This document shows, one piece after another, positions 9,424 to 18,393 of a stretch of 64,000 nt of DNA. This DNA comes from Actinomycetaceae bacterium (GTDB lineage: Bacteria > Actinomycetota > Actinomycetes > Actinomycetales > Actinomycetaceae): positions 1-64,000 of the forward strand of contig JAUNUK010000002.1 of NCBI GenBank assembly GCA_030538185.1, in the 5' to 3' direction. Position 1 is the first letter of the stretch, and each line of letters begins with the position of its first letter. Made by a program: the position numbers and the translations under genes. The notes under the pieces were generated by a model that saw only the letters and a list, made by a program, of their open reading frames with translations, searched no databases and had not been told where the DNA came from.

Positions 9424-9504
9424 TCGAGGTAGCTGAAGACCGTGTGCCGCCCGCTGTGTTCCTACAGGGTCGACAGCACCACCTTCGTCAAGGAGTAAAC
9501 AGGA

Positions 9505-10425
9505 ATGGGGAAACACAAGCCCAGGACGTGGCCCGATGTTGACGAGCCTTTACCCGCATCCGTGATCGACAACCACACACACCTTCCCTTGGGCGATTGG
9601 GAGATTCCCAAGGCCGAGGGCGCCCGGTTGTCACTGCCGGAACAGCTACAACGCGCGGATGCAGTGGGTGTGACCCGCATGATTTCCTCTTATTGTGAGG
9701 TGCCCGATTGGGGTCCAGGGCTGGAATTGGCAGCTATGTACCCGCAGGTGCGCGTTAGTTTAGGGCTGCATCCCAATGACGCGCCTTTACATGCAGGCCA
9801 CGCAGACCCTTCGCCTGATGGCATGGTCCCCAGTGCACGTCCCTGGCATCAGGAAAACACTTTGGAAGAAGCACTTGAGACCTTGGATTCTTACCTGAAC
9901 AATCCGCTGGTGGTGGCCGTAGGTGAGACTGGCCTGGATTACTACCGCACTGCTGAACCTGGCCGCGAGGCACAAAAACAGGCCTTCCGTGCGCAGATAG
10001 CCATGGCAAAGGCCCACGATCTGCCTATGCAGATTCACGATAGGGATGCCCATCAGGACTGTATTGACGTCTTGCTTCAAGACGGTGCACCCCGTCACAC
10101 GGTGTTCCACTGCTTTTCAGGGGACGCGCAAATGGCCGAGATTTTGGCGCAAAACGGGTGGTACGCCTCTTTCGCTGGCCCTATTACGTACCCGAGTAAT
10201 CTGGAACTGCGCAAGGCCTTTGCCGCAATGCCGCCTCACTTGGTGTTGCTTGAAACAGATGCCCCTTACCTGACGCCAGCTCCTTGGAGGGGGTGCCCAA
10301 ATGCCTCTTACGTCTCCACGCACACGGTGCGTATGTTTGCCCAGTTGTGGGATTGCGGCTTGGAGACAGCCTGCAATCGAATCACTGAGAACACCGAGGG
10401 TGTGTACGGCACCTGGGGTGTTTAG
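9505..10425 (+). CDS. tatD: TatD-family metal-dependent DNase
   Basis: This is a 306-residue TIM-barrel hydrolase. The metal-binding signature DNHTHLP is near residue 25, GETGLDYY near residue 147, QIHDRDAH near 175, VFHCFSGD near 201 and LLETDAPYLTP near the C-terminus. These are the ordered metal and catalytic sites of TatD/YcfH enzymes, which act as 3'-5' exonucleases in DNA repair and RNA turnover. AAGGAG lies upstream of the ATG. It is 81 bases downstream of metG, a pairing seen across Gram-positive bacteria. Confidence 0.93.
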   Translation: MGKHKPRTWPDVDEPLPASVIDNHTHLPLGDWEIPKAEGARLSLPEQLQRADAVGVTRMISSYCEVPDWGPGLELAAMYPQVRVSLGLHPNDAPLHAGHADPSPDGMVPSARPWHQENTLEEALETLDSYLNNPLVVAVGETGLDYYRTAEPGREAQKQAFRAQIAMAKAHDLPMQIHDRDAHQDCIDVLLQDGAPRHTVFHCFSGDAQMAEILAQNGWYASFAGPITYPSNLELRKAFAAMPPHLVLLETDAPYLTPAPWRGCPNASYVSTHTVRMFAQLWDCGLETACNRITENTEGVYGTWGV

Positions 10426-10458
10426 GCCGGTAGGACACGCTGCGGGTAGCAAAAACAC

Positions 10459-10474
10459 ACAAGTTGCAACTTGT
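10459..10474. promoter_or_regulatory. Perfect 16-bp palindrome, operator-like
   Basis: ACAAGTTGCAACTTGT is a perfect palindrome in the 230-base gap between tatD and rpfB. Its size and symmetry fit a dimeric repressor site. No U-run follows, so it is unlikely to be a terminator. The regulator is unknown. Confidence 0.4.
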
Positions 10475-10580
10475 TGTGGCCTGTAAGTTTTCTGGCAGGA
10501 ACCTCGCCCGATTTCACCTTTGGTCTGCGGTTTTGCCGGTTTTCGCCCTCGGAAATGTCTGTGATCTAGGTCGCGGATGG

Positions 10581-10630
10581 GTTACAAACCTGGATCAAAG
10601 ATAACGAATCGGTTACATTCATTAAGTTAC
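10581..10630 (+). promoter_or_regulatory. GTTAC repeats upstream of rpfB
   Basis: Three GTTAC pentamers, at 10581, 10612 and 10626, lie in the 75 bases before the rpfB start; one is preceded by ATAACGAATCG. Spaced GTNAC half-sites are the reported pattern for MtrA, which controls rpf and other wall genes in actinobacteria. This is pattern resemblance only. Confidence 0.3.
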
Positions 10631-10655
10631 AAAATCGAAAAAGCGAGGAAACCCT

Positions 10656-11849
10656 ATGCAAGAATCCGCCCTCGAAACTTGGGATGGGACTGAGGAAGCT
10701 CAGCCAGCTCCCACTTCGGCTGGTTCAACCAAACGGAATAAGCGCACTGTTCTGATCGCCAGTTCTGCCGCCTTGGCACTGGCTCTGATCGGCGGTGGCT
10801 CCTGGGCAGCGGTAGCACACAAAACCGTAAGCCTGGATGTGGATGAAAACGTCCAATCAGTTTCCACCTGGGGAAAGAACGTCTCGGATGTCCTGGCGGC
10901 AGCCGACGTAAAACTGGGTGAGTATGACGAGGTCGCCCCAGGGCTCGACACCAAACTTCGTGAAGGTTCAGAAATCGTTGTGCGCCGCGCACATGAAATC
11001 GACTTGATCGTCAACGGTGAGACGCGCTCCGTGTGGACAACTGCAGCTAGCGCAGCCGATGCAGTTGCCCAGTTGAGCCTGGATTCTGCCAATGTTCGCG
11101 TGACTGCCTCGCGGTCATCGCAGCGCGCAGATAAAGAACTGCCCTTTGTGCAAGAGGGCACCGAACTGCCCGTCTATCACGACGGGTTCATCGGCTCTGT
11201 CGTTGCCGAAAAAGGTGACACAGTGGATGACCTGTTGGAAAAGGCCGTTGTGAACGTGCGCGACGGCGACCAGATTCGCGCCGACATTAACTTGGCAGGC
11301 GAGCCTTTGTTGCAGGTGGTCCGCGTGGACACCACAGAGGTTGTCGACGTACAGCCCATCGCGTTTTCGACTGAGAAGACCACTGATGACGAGATGTACA
11401 AAGACGAAAAGAAGGTCACACAAAAGGGCGTTCCTGGCGAGCGCACCATTGTCAACCGCGTCGTCACAGAGGATTTGCAGCCCGTTTCGATCGAGCAGAT
11501 CTCTAACACGGTGACCAAGGAACCTGTCGTTGAAAAGGTAACGGTCGGCACCAAGGATCGTCCCGCCGGAGCGCCCGCACCTGCAGGCGCACAGGGCGCA
11601 GCACCCAGCACAGGCGTGTGGGCTGCCTTGGCCAAGTGTGAATCCGGCGGCAACCCCTCCGTTGTGTCACGCAACGGCCTGTACCACGGCTTGTACCAGT
11701 TCTCCGTGGGTACCTGGCGTTCAGTGGGCGGCTCCGGTTTGCCCTCGCAGGCCTCGGCCGAGGAACAGACCCAGCGTGCCCAGGCCCTTCAAGCCCGTTC
11801 AGGGTGGGGCCAGTGGCCGGCTTGCTCTCGTAAGCTTGGTCTCCGCTAG
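10656..11849 (+). CDS. rpfB: Resuscitation-promoting factor RpfB
   Basis: This 397-residue exported muralytic factor wakes dormant cells and remodels peptidoglycan. Order of domains: a cytoplasmic tail of about 30 residues, a transmembrane anchor (about 32-53), tandem DUF348 repeats (about 55-225), a G5 domain (about 225-305), a Pro/Ala-rich linker, and the lysozyme-like Rpf domain (about 325-397). The Rpf domain has the catalytic Glu in KCESGGNP and a closing cysteine in QWPAC. GAGG lies upstream of the ATG. The rpfB-ksgA-ispE order is as in mycobacteria, except that one extra secreted-protein gene is inserted after rpfB. Confidence 0.95.
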   Translation: MQESALETWDGTEEAQPAPTSAGSTKRNKRTVLIASSAALALALIGGGSWAAVAHKTVSLDVDENVQSVSTWGKNVSDVLAAADVKLGEYDEVAPGLDTKLREGSEIVVRRAHEIDLIVNGETRSVWTTAASAADAVAQLSLDSANVRVTASRSSQRADKELPFVQEGTELPVYHDGFIGSVVAEKGDTVDDLLEKAVVNVRDGDQIRADINLAGEPLLQVVRVDTTEVVDVQPIAFSTEKTTDDEMYKDEKKVTQKGVPGERTIVNRVVTEDLQPVSIEQISNTVTKEPVVEKVTVGTKDRPAGAPAPAGAQGAAPSTGVWAALAKCESGGNPSVVSRNGLYHGLYQFSVGTWRSVGGSGLPSQASAEEQTQRAQALQARSGWGQWPACSRKLGLR

Positions 11850-11882
11850 GGCGGCTTAGGCTAGTTTTTCCGCCAGTTTTTT

Positions 11883-11932
11883 GCCGAGGGCGGGGCGTTC
11901 CAGGACTCTGGACCCCCGCCCTCGGCGTTTCT
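11883..11932 (+). terminator. Terminator built from an inverted pair of the CCGAGGGCG motif
   Basis: GCCGAGGGCGGGG (11883-11895) and CCCCGCCCTCGGC (11914-11926) form a perfect 13-bp stem followed by GTTTCTTTT. It ends the rpfB transcript. Both arms are copies of the dispersed CCGAGGGCG motif, the same use made of uptake sequences in Neisseria and Haemophilus terminators. Confidence 0.85.
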
Positions 11933-12020
11933 TTTGGGACTGCTACAATATGAAACAGTGGCGTGAATCACAGGCGCTGGTTGTGGTTTTAGAGCACGAA
12001 ACAAAGGTCTTGGGGAAGTT

Positions 12021-13622
12021 ATGCGTATGCAGATGTGGAAGAAACTGGCAGCGGTTATAGTAGGGTTCGGCTTAGCAGTGATGGGGGCCACAGCGTCTGC
12101 TGGGGCGGCTGAGGAAGCCGCTCAGGCCCCAGCCGTCGGGACTGTCAATGTGACCGTTAACGTGGTTCAAGCCTCGGGCGGCATGTTCGGGCCGGTGCCG
12201 CCCGGGATGCACACGGCAGTGTTGGCTTCCGAGGGTGATGTTATTGATGTCTTTATGGCCCTGCCTTTTGCGAAGCTCAAGAACGCCTCCATGATTGCCA
12301 CTCCCAAGGAGGGAGTGGATGAGGCAGTCATTAAAGAACTGCGCGATAAAGGACTGCGTGACGTCTACCTGGTGGGCGGTATGAGCGGCAATGTCCAGGC
12401 GATTGAATCCCACCTCGCGGCGCAGGGCTTCAACGTCGCGCGAATAACTGGCATGACTCGTTTCGATACAGGTTCCTTTATCCAGTCACATGCGGCGGGT
12501 GCTTTACCCAATGGATTGAAGGACATACCGGTTTTCTATGCGGCTAACGCATCAGTGATGGACCTTGCGGTGGCCTCTGCTGCAGCCGCGCGGCAGGGCG
12601 GGGTTCTAATGCCGATTCCAGAACATAGAGGTCTGCCTATGGATGAAGTGGATCCAAGTATTCCAAGGCCGGCCATTTTGTATCCATGGGATGCTGATTT
12701 GTCTACCGCGTATCAAAACTACAAATACGCCAAGAGCAACACGGTAATTGGTTCGCGGGCAATCGAATTATTCGATAGAGATTCACACCGTCAGTGGGGT
12801 AACACAGCGCTGCCACCAGAGAAAATTGCTGGGAGGCTACCCTCTGACACTGCAAACATGGTGTTAGCAAAGGTCGCACCAGGCAGTGCATCCATGAAAT
12901 CCAGGGCAAAAGATCTGTCTGAGCTATTGATAGACACACACTCAGCAGTACAGGTAGGGGTGCCTTTAACCTTCAACTACACGCAATTTAAGGACGGTGC
13001 TTCACCGAGTGTTATCACTCAACAGTGGCCGGTAAGCGTTGTAACAACCAAGGGGGAAACCTCACGGTGTTTGGTAAAGGCAAATCTGCTCAATCCAAGC
13101 GCCAGTAGGGCAGCAGGCACAGCGGTAGAAACTGAGTTTGTCGAGGACCTGAAGGCGCGGTTGTACAACGAGTATTCTTCACAAGTTGGCTTATTGGACT
13201 TCGCCCTCGGGAATGGTGGAAAGATCGATCGTTTCGTTATTCATGTGCAGGATGCTCAAATCAATCTTGAACGCATAATTGCACAGGTGGCTGAAGGCTT
13301 TAAGGTTTCCAAGGCTGAATCTATCGCGCGCAGTGGGAAAACACTTGAGCAGGTTTTGCAGACGCTAAAGGGCAAGCTTCAAGTCAAAAACGCAAAACAT
13401 TCTTTGGATGCCTTGTGTTCCGTCTATAACCATTTGAGCGATTGGCCCCGAATATATACAGATACGCAGCCCTCTGGGTTTGATGCACAAAAAAATACCG
13501 TCGCTGTTGCCGTGGATAATGTCGAGGAAAGAAATGCTAGAAAACAGTACTTCTTCGCTGCTTCCGCGGTTACCTTTCACCAAATAGCCCAGGCACCTCT
13601 CCCAGCAGCGCCAGCCAAATGA
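12021..13622 (+). CDS. Secreted protein with cell wall-binding repeat 2
   Basis: This 533-residue protein has a clear signal peptide (MRMQMWKK, hydrophobic core, cleavage near ASAGA at about residue 29). Residues of about 65-165 read DVYLVGGMSGNVQAIESHL, then a second segment ending ITGMTRFDTG. This is the pattern of cell wall-binding repeat 2 (PF04122), which holds proteins on the surface of Gram-positive cells. The remaining 370 residues match nothing I recognise. It lies between rpfB and ksgA, where mycobacteria have no gene, so it is a lineage-specific insertion. A surface role is inferred. Confidence 0.75.
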   Translation: MRMQMWKKLAAVIVGFGLAVMGATASAGAAEEAAQAPAVGTVNVTVNVVQASGGMFGPVPPGMHTAVLASEGDVIDVFMALPFAKLKNASMIATPKEGVDEAVIKELRDKGLRDVYLVGGMSGNVQAIESHLAAQGFNVARITGMTRFDTGSFIQSHAAGALPNGLKDIPVFYAANASVMDLAVASAAAARQGGVLMPIPEHRGLPMDEVDPSIPRPAILYPWDADLSTAYQNYKYAKSNTVIGSRAIELFDRDSHRQWGNTALPPEKIAGRLPSDTANMVLAKVAPGSASMKSRAKDLSELLIDTHSAVQVGVPLTFNYTQFKDGASPSVITQQWPVSVVTTKGETSRCLVKANLLNPSASRAAGTAVETEFVEDLKARLYNEYSSQVGLLDFALGNGGKIDRFVIHVQDAQINLERIIAQVAEGFKVSKAESIARSGKTLEQVLQTLKGKLQVKNAKHSLDALCSVYNHLSDWPRIYTDTQPSGFDAQKNTVAVAVDNVEERNARKQYFFAASAVTFHQIAQAPLPAAPAK

Positions 13623-13695
13623 TCCGCCTGTGGGTGGCCCCGGGCATAGCTTTAGAGTTGGGTTTTTGGCTGGGTCTTGGCTGGCTTAAGCTGGG

Positions 13696-14697
13696 GTGGT
13701 GGAAATGCTGGGACCCAAAGATGTAAACGAACTGTGCAAGGGCTTAGGTGTTGTGCCCTCCAAACAGCACGGGCAAAACTTCGTGCACGACGCAGGCACA
13801 GTGCGCCGCATTGCCGCTGCCGCCGAAATCGAGACGGGCGATCACGTCCTTGAAATCGGCCCTGGCCTGGGTTCCTTGACTTTAGCCTTGCTGGAAACGG
13901 ACGCATGCGTCACCGCCGTCGAGCTAGACCCCAAACTGGCTTTGGCCTTGCCCACAACCGTCGAACGTTTCGCAGGCTCCCTGGCCTTAGACCGGCTACG
14001 TGTCATCAACCAGGACGCCACAAAGATAACCGGCCCCGGATCAGTTTTGCAGGCCACGGATTCCCTTTTAATTGCCGAGGGCGGCTCGCCAGAGCTTGCG
14101 GAAGAACCGAATTATCTGGTCGCTAACTTGCCCTATAACATTGCCGTGCCTCTGATTTTGGGAACGCTGGAGGTTTTGCCATCCGTGCACACTGTCTTGG
14201 TTATGGTCCAAGACGAGGTCGCTGATCGCCTGGTTGCAGACCCTGGTTCCAGAACGTACGGCATCCCCAGCCTCAAGGCCGCCTGGTACGGGCAGCTGCA
14301 CAAGGCTGGTCAGATTGGTCGCATGGTCTTTCACCCCGTGCCGAATGTGGACTCGGCTCTGGTGAAACTGGTGCGCCACGACAACTTGCAAGCGTTGGGC
14401 GTGAGCGACAGCCTTGATGCAAAACAGCGCGAAGAACTACGGGTCGTAACCTTTACCCTGATCGATGCGGCCTTTGCGCAAAGGCGCAAGACGCTGCGGC
14501 AAGCACTGGCGGTTTTCACAGGCACGCCCGCCCTGGCACAAGAGCTCTTAGAAACCGCCGGATTTGCGCCAAACCTGCGCGGTGAGGCACTGGGGATTGC
14601 AGAATTTGTAACGCTTGGTCAAACCGCCCTGAAACTGGGATTGTCGGCCCAGGCTGGACGCGGCGAACTGCGCGCCGCCGAGGGGAAGTCACAGTGA
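13696..14697 (+). CDS. rsmA: 16S rRNA dimethyladenosine transferase KsgA/RsmA
   Basis: This 333-residue SAM methyltransferase dimethylates A1518 and A1519 of 16S rRNA. Motif I is LEIGPGLGSLTLALL (about residue 50), followed by AVELD, and the catalytic motif IV is NLPYNIAVPLI (near residue 145). QHGQNFVHD at the N-terminus is the usual substrate-side signature. GTG at 13696 or ATG at 13705 could be the start; neither has a strong ribosome site. It lies 31 bases before ispE, probably in one transcript. Confidence 0.95.
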   Translation: MVEMLGPKDVNELCKGLGVVPSKQHGQNFVHDAGTVRRIAAAAEIETGDHVLEIGPGLGSLTLALLETDACVTAVELDPKLALALPTTVERFAGSLALDRLRVINQDATKITGPGSVLQATDSLLIAEGGSPELAEEPNYLVANLPYNIAVPLILGTLEVLPSVHTVLVMVQDEVADRLVADPGSRTYGIPSLKAAWYGQLHKAGQIGRMVFHPVPNVDSALVKLVRHDNLQALGVSDSLDAKQREELRVVTFTLIDAAFAQRRKTLRQALAVFTGTPALAQELLETAGFAPNLRGEALGIAEFVTLGQTALKLGLSAQAGRGELRAAEGKSQ

Positions 14698-14728
14698 CCT
14701 GGCGGATTTCCTCACAAAGGCAGACACC

Positions 14729-15715
14729 GTGAGCGCAACGCTGGCCCGCGTTGTTACAGCGGATGCCCCTGGCAAAGTGAATTTGATTCTTCGTGTCACA
14801 GGGCTGGATGCACAGACTGGATACCACGAGCTGTTAACGGTTTTCCACTGCCTCAACCTGCGAGAAGTTGTGCGTTTGAGTGTGCGTGCAGACGAGAAGG
14901 TCACTGTCCAAACGGTTCCAGGACCATCATTTGCGGGAGCACTGCCAAGTGGACTGGATGGTCCAGATAATCTGGCGGTGCGTGCCGTCCAATCTTTGCG
15001 CCACTACGCGCAAGACCAAGGGAAAGACGCCCCAGGCATAGACATCCACATAACCAAGAACATCCCCGTGGCAGGCGGCATGGCCGGGGGGTCTGCCGAT
15101 GCCTGTGCAGCTTTAGTGGCCGCAAATGAATTGCTGGGGCTGAATATGAATCGCGAAGAGCTTGCGCGTTTCGGAGTGAGCATCGGGGCCGACGTGCCCT
15201 ATGGCCTGTGGGGTGAACAATCCTTAGGCGTGGGATTCGGCAATGACATACGCCCCCTGGATGCAGGCCCCACAAGGCACTGGGTTTTCCTTTCGTCTTC
15301 GCGGGGCCTGTCCACGCCCGTGGTGTTTGGCGAGTATGACCGCCTCGAACTGCATAACGGCTTCAACGAACAACGCCGCAGTCTTGAGGACAAGGTACTG
15401 GGTGCCCTGCGCGGCGACAACCCAATCCTTGAGGTCATAGAAAACGACCTGCAGGCCCCAGCTTTACGCCTTCGTCCAGAGCTGGAAGACGTGATTGCGG
15501 CAGCCAAAGAAGCAGGCGCCGTGAGTGCTTTCGTCTCAGGTTCGGGACCAACAATTGCTGCGTTATGTGAATCTGAAGCGGCGGCTAAGGATTTGGCTGC
15601 CACCGTGGCGTCCCACCCAGAGGTGTGCGAGGCAATCGTCGCGACTGGACCAAGCGGTCCAGCCCGTATTCTCGCAGTCGACAACGAGGCGCCCTCGGAA
15701 AGGGAAAGGACCTAG
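14729..15715 (+). CDS. ispE: 4-diphosphocytidyl-2-C-methyl-D-erythritol kinase
   Basis: This 328-residue GHMP kinase of the MEP isoprenoid pathway phosphorylates CDP-methylerythritol. APGKVNLILRV at the N-terminus, the ATP-binding PVAGGMAGGSADACAAL (about 110-126) and FVSGSGPTIAAL (about 270) are the three GHMP motifs. GTG start after AAAGG. The stop codon overlaps the next gene's GTG start (TAGTG), indicating translational coupling. A copy of CGCCCTCGG falls in the last codons, a variable tail. It works with ispH (45907) to supply precursor for uppS (39425). Confidence 0.95.
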   Translation: MSATLARVVTADAPGKVNLILRVTGLDAQTGYHELLTVFHCLNLREVVRLSVRADEKVTVQTVPGPSFAGALPSGLDGPDNLAVRAVQSLRHYAQDQGKDAPGIDIHITKNIPVAGGMAGGSADACAALVAANELLGLNMNREELARFGVSIGADVPYGLWGEQSLGVGFGNDIRPLDAGPTRHWVFLSSSRGLSTPVVFGEYDRLELHNGFNEQRRSLEDKVLGALRGDNPILEVIENDLQAPALRLRPELEDVIAAAKEAGAVSAFVSGSGPTIAALCESEAAAKDLAATVASHPEVCEAIVATGPSGPARILAVDNEAPSERERT

Positions 15716-17529
15716 TGGCACATCTATTAGGCGCGGAATCCATACACCTGGAGTACCCCACCAAGGTCGTCTTGGAGGACGTGACGGTTGGAATATCCGA
15801 AGGTGACCGCATAGGGATTGTTGGGCGCAATGGGGATGGAAAATCGACGCTGCTGCGTATCTTGCTGGGGGAGCAGCTGCCCGACAGCGGACGAGTGACC
15901 AGGCGTTCTGATGTGCGCGTGGCCGTTCTAGACCAAAGCGACACCCTGGATCCGGCGTCTTCGGTCGGGTATTCGATTGTGGGAGACGTACCCGACCACG
16001 TGTGGGCGTCCGACCCGAAAATACGTGACGTCATTGCGGGCCTGGTTGCCGACCTGGATTGGGATAAACCGGTGGGGCAGCTCAGTGGTGGGCAGCGTCG
16101 TCGCGTGGCTTTGGCGGCCTTGTTGGTTGGCGACTGGGATGTGATTGGCCTGGACGAACCCACCAACCACCTGGACATTGAGGGAATTCACTGGCTTGCC
16201 GGGCACCTGCGTCAGCGTTGGGTCAACAACGCCGGGGGCCTATTGGTCATCACCCACGACCGCTGGTTCCTGGATGAGATCTGCACGAAAACCTGGGAGG
16301 TTCACGACCGCATAGTCGAGCCTTTCGAGGGCGGATACGCAGCCTACGTGTTGCAACGCGTGGAACGCGACCGGCAAGCAGCCGTCGTGGAGGCCAAACG
16401 ACAGAATTTGATGCGCAAGGAACTTGCGTGGCTGCGGCGCGGTGCCCCGGCCCGAACATCGAAGCCGAAGTTTCGGATTGACGCGGCAAATGTCCTGATT
16501 GAAGACGTGCCCCCGCCCAGGGATTCCTTGGAACTGTCGCGCTTGGCGGTTGCCAGACTGGGCAAGCAGGTTGTGGACCTAGTGGATGTGGACTTTGCTT
16601 ACGGGGCTGCGCCGATTTTGACCGACGTGAACTGGAAGCTGGCCCCCGGGGAGCGCACGGGAATCCTGGGTGCAAACGGGGCTGGAAAGTCGACCCTATT
16701 GTCACTGATTGCCGGGGTGTTGGAACCTACCGCTGGGCGAATAAAGCGCGGCAAGACCTTACAACTTGGCGTCTTGGATCAGCAGTTTTCGCAGCTAGAG
16801 GCGATACAGTCTGACCTTGTGCGCGAGGTCTTGGCGCGTACCAAGGCCTCATTCGTGGTCGACGGTAAGGAAATGACCCCTGCTCAACTGCTTGAACGCC
16901 TGGGATTTGATCGTGCGCATCTACAGGCCAGGGTCAATGAACTCTCTGGTGGACAAAAACGGCGCCTGCAGCTGTTGATGATCTTGTTGGCAGAGCCCAA
17001 TATGTTGATCTTGGATGAGCCCACAAACGACGTGGACACCGACATGCTGACCGCCATGGAGGACTTATTGGACTCTTGGCCGGGCACCCTGGTTGTCGTC
17101 TCGCACGACCGCTACCTGCTGGAACGTGTCACCGACCAGGTTTACGGCATTTTCAGAGGGCGGCTGCGTCATTTGCCTGGCGGCGTGGATGAGTACCTGA
17201 AACTATCGGCTCAAGGGGTTGAAGGAGCGGCGCAGGGCGCAAAACCTGCGGCGCGCGCGGGCGGCTCAAAGGATGAAGCAGCCGGGGCTTCGCAGTCGAG
17301 CCAGGCGTCAGGCGCACAACGCCACGCCCTCGGCAAGGAACTTGCCGCGATAGAACGCAAAATCGCGAAACTTACCCAGCAACGCGAAAAGTTGCTGGCC
17401 AAAATGGCTGAACACGACCCAGCCGACTACCAAAAAATCGCGGAACTCTCCCAAGAAGCCGAGAACCTAGCCATCCAAATAGAACAAGCCGAAGAATCCT
17501 GGCTAGAACTTTCCGCCGACCTGGACTGA
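15715..17529 (+). CDS. ABC-F family ATPase (Uup-like)
   Basis: This 604-residue soluble protein has two ABC cassettes and no membrane segment. Walker A motifs are GRNGDGKSTLL (about 36-46) and GANGAGKSTLL (about 319-329), signatures LSGGQRRRVAL and LSGGQKRRLQL, and Walker B segments VIGLDEPTNHLD and LILDEPTNDVD. The linker after the second cassette is Ala/Gly-rich, and the last 85 residues form a charged coiled coil, as in Uup. Family members act on ribosomes or branched DNA. The GTG start overlaps the ispE stop by one base and has AAAGGA upstream, so an earlier in-frame start at 15625 is rejected. Confidence 0.92.
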   Translation: MAHLLGAESIHLEYPTKVVLEDVTVGISEGDRIGIVGRNGDGKSTLLRILLGEQLPDSGRVTRRSDVRVAVLDQSDTLDPASSVGYSIVGDVPDHVWASDPKIRDVIAGLVADLDWDKPVGQLSGGQRRRVALAALLVGDWDVIGLDEPTNHLDIEGIHWLAGHLRQRWVNNAGGLLVITHDRWFLDEICTKTWEVHDRIVEPFEGGYAAYVLQRVERDRQAAVVEAKRQNLMRKELAWLRRGAPARTSKPKFRIDAANVLIEDVPPPRDSLELSRLAVARLGKQVVDLVDVDFAYGAAPILTDVNWKLAPGERTGILGANGAGKSTLLSLIAGVLEPTAGRIKRGKTLQLGVLDQQFSQLEAIQSDLVREVLARTKASFVVDGKEMTPAQLLERLGFDRAHLQARVNELSGGQKRRLQLLMILLAEPNMLILDEPTNDVDTDMLTAMEDLLDSWPGTLVVVSHDRYLLERVTDQVYGIFRGRLRHLPGGVDEYLKLSAQGVEGAAQGAKPAARAGGSKDEAAGASQSSQASGAQRHALGKELAAIERKIAKLTQQREKLLAKMAEHDPADYQKIAELSQEAENLAIQIEQAEESWLELSADLD

Positions 17530-17560
17530 ACTGTCCGTTCGTGTAGCACGGGTTTCGGGT

Positions 17561-17566
17561 TACACT
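17561..17566 (+). promoter_or_regulatory. Possible -10 box of the antitoxin-toxin pair
   Basis: TACACT sits five bases before the antitoxin ATG at 17572. If used, transcription would start at about the A of the ATG, giving a leaderless mRNA. No convincing -35 box is seen. Confidence 0.35.
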
Positions 17567-17571
17567 GGAGT

Positions 17572-17802
17572 ATGGCTAACTTGACGATAGTGGTGGATGA
17601 TCACGTCTTAAAACGCGCTCGGATTCGAGCGCTTGAGCAAGGTGAGTCTGTCAATCGATATCTTGCTAACGTGCTGGAACGCTATGCGGGGGGTGACACC
17701 ACCGCGCAGGCGGCTGAACTGATTGCTCTGGCCAAGCAGCATCCCACGGGCCATGTCGGTGAGGGGCGAGGCTGGGCTCGAGAGGACCTGTATCGTGACT
17801 AG
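17572..17802 (+). CDS. Antitoxin of a VapBC-like pair
   Basis: This small 76-residue protein begins ANLTIVVDDHVLKRARIRALEQGESVN, which is a ribbon-helix-helix pattern. It ends in a flexible acidic tail (GEGRGWAREDLYRD) of the kind that plugs a PIN toxin. It overlaps the toxin gene by eight bases, the normal antitoxin-first arrangement. It would bind the toxin and repress the operon promoter. Confidence 0.82.
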   Translation: MANLTIVVDDHVLKRARIRALEQGESVNRYLANVLERYAGGDTTAQAAELIALAKQHPTGHVGEGRGWAREDLYRD

Positions 17803-18220
17803 GGTCTTCGTCGATACCAATGTATTGGCCTACTTGTTCGATGGGCGCAGCCCGAAAAAACAGGCTCGTGCCCAAGAAATTTTATTGTCTGGCAATCCCC
17901 TTGTCGTAAGCACCCAGGTCATGCTGGAGTTGTACTCGGTTATCACGCGAAAGTTTAACCCACCACTGTCCCCTGCTGACGGAGAAAAGGTTTTGGCGAA
18001 CCTTAGGCAATGGGAGGTCATCAACACGGATGCCGACCTGGTTGTGTCTGCAGCCCGCACCGTAACCCAGCATCAACTTTCAATCTGGGACGCCATGATT
18101 CTCGAGGCGGCGAACATATCGGGATGCTTAGAACTGTGGAGTGAAGACCTGACACACGGGTCAACCTTGAGAGGGGTCAAGATCGTCAACCCATTCATTT
18201 CCGCAGACGCCCTCGAATAA
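17795..18220 (+). CDS. PIN-domain toxin (VapC-like ribonuclease)
   Basis: This is a 141-residue PIN nuclease. Catalytic acids are visible as Asp7 in FVDTNVLAYLFD, the Glu in MLELYSVITRKF, and the Asp in SIWDAMILEAA. Metal-dependent cleavage of RNA, often initiator tRNA or rRNA, is the family activity. The GTG at 17795 has GAGGA nine bases upstream and starts inside the antitoxin's last codons. It is probably a complete, working pair. It may be a passenger module between core genes. Confidence 0.88.
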   Translation: MTRVFVDTNVLAYLFDGRSPKKQARAQEILLSGNPLVVSTQVMLELYSVITRKFNPPLSPADGEKVLANLRQWEVINTDADLVVSAARTVTQHQLSIWDAMILEAANISGCLELWSEDLTHGSTLRGVKIVNPFISADALE

Positions 18221-18393
18221 ACCCTGCCTGGAACTTTCTACCGGCCTGGAATAGGCCAATCGCAGGTGCGACGTACGTGTGCCATCTACGACGATAGAGG
18301 CTACCGGTCGTTTTGTCATGGCTTGTGTTGTTCGCACAGCGGATTGAAAGGTGGGGGCAAGGGCGGGTTAATTTCAGGGCGTAGGCTGGATTC

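Noticed and set aside
10426..10655. c-di-AMP (ydaO) riboswitch before rpfB
   Set aside because: Some actinobacterial rpf genes have one, but I could not find its conserved pseudoknot-flanking motifs here.
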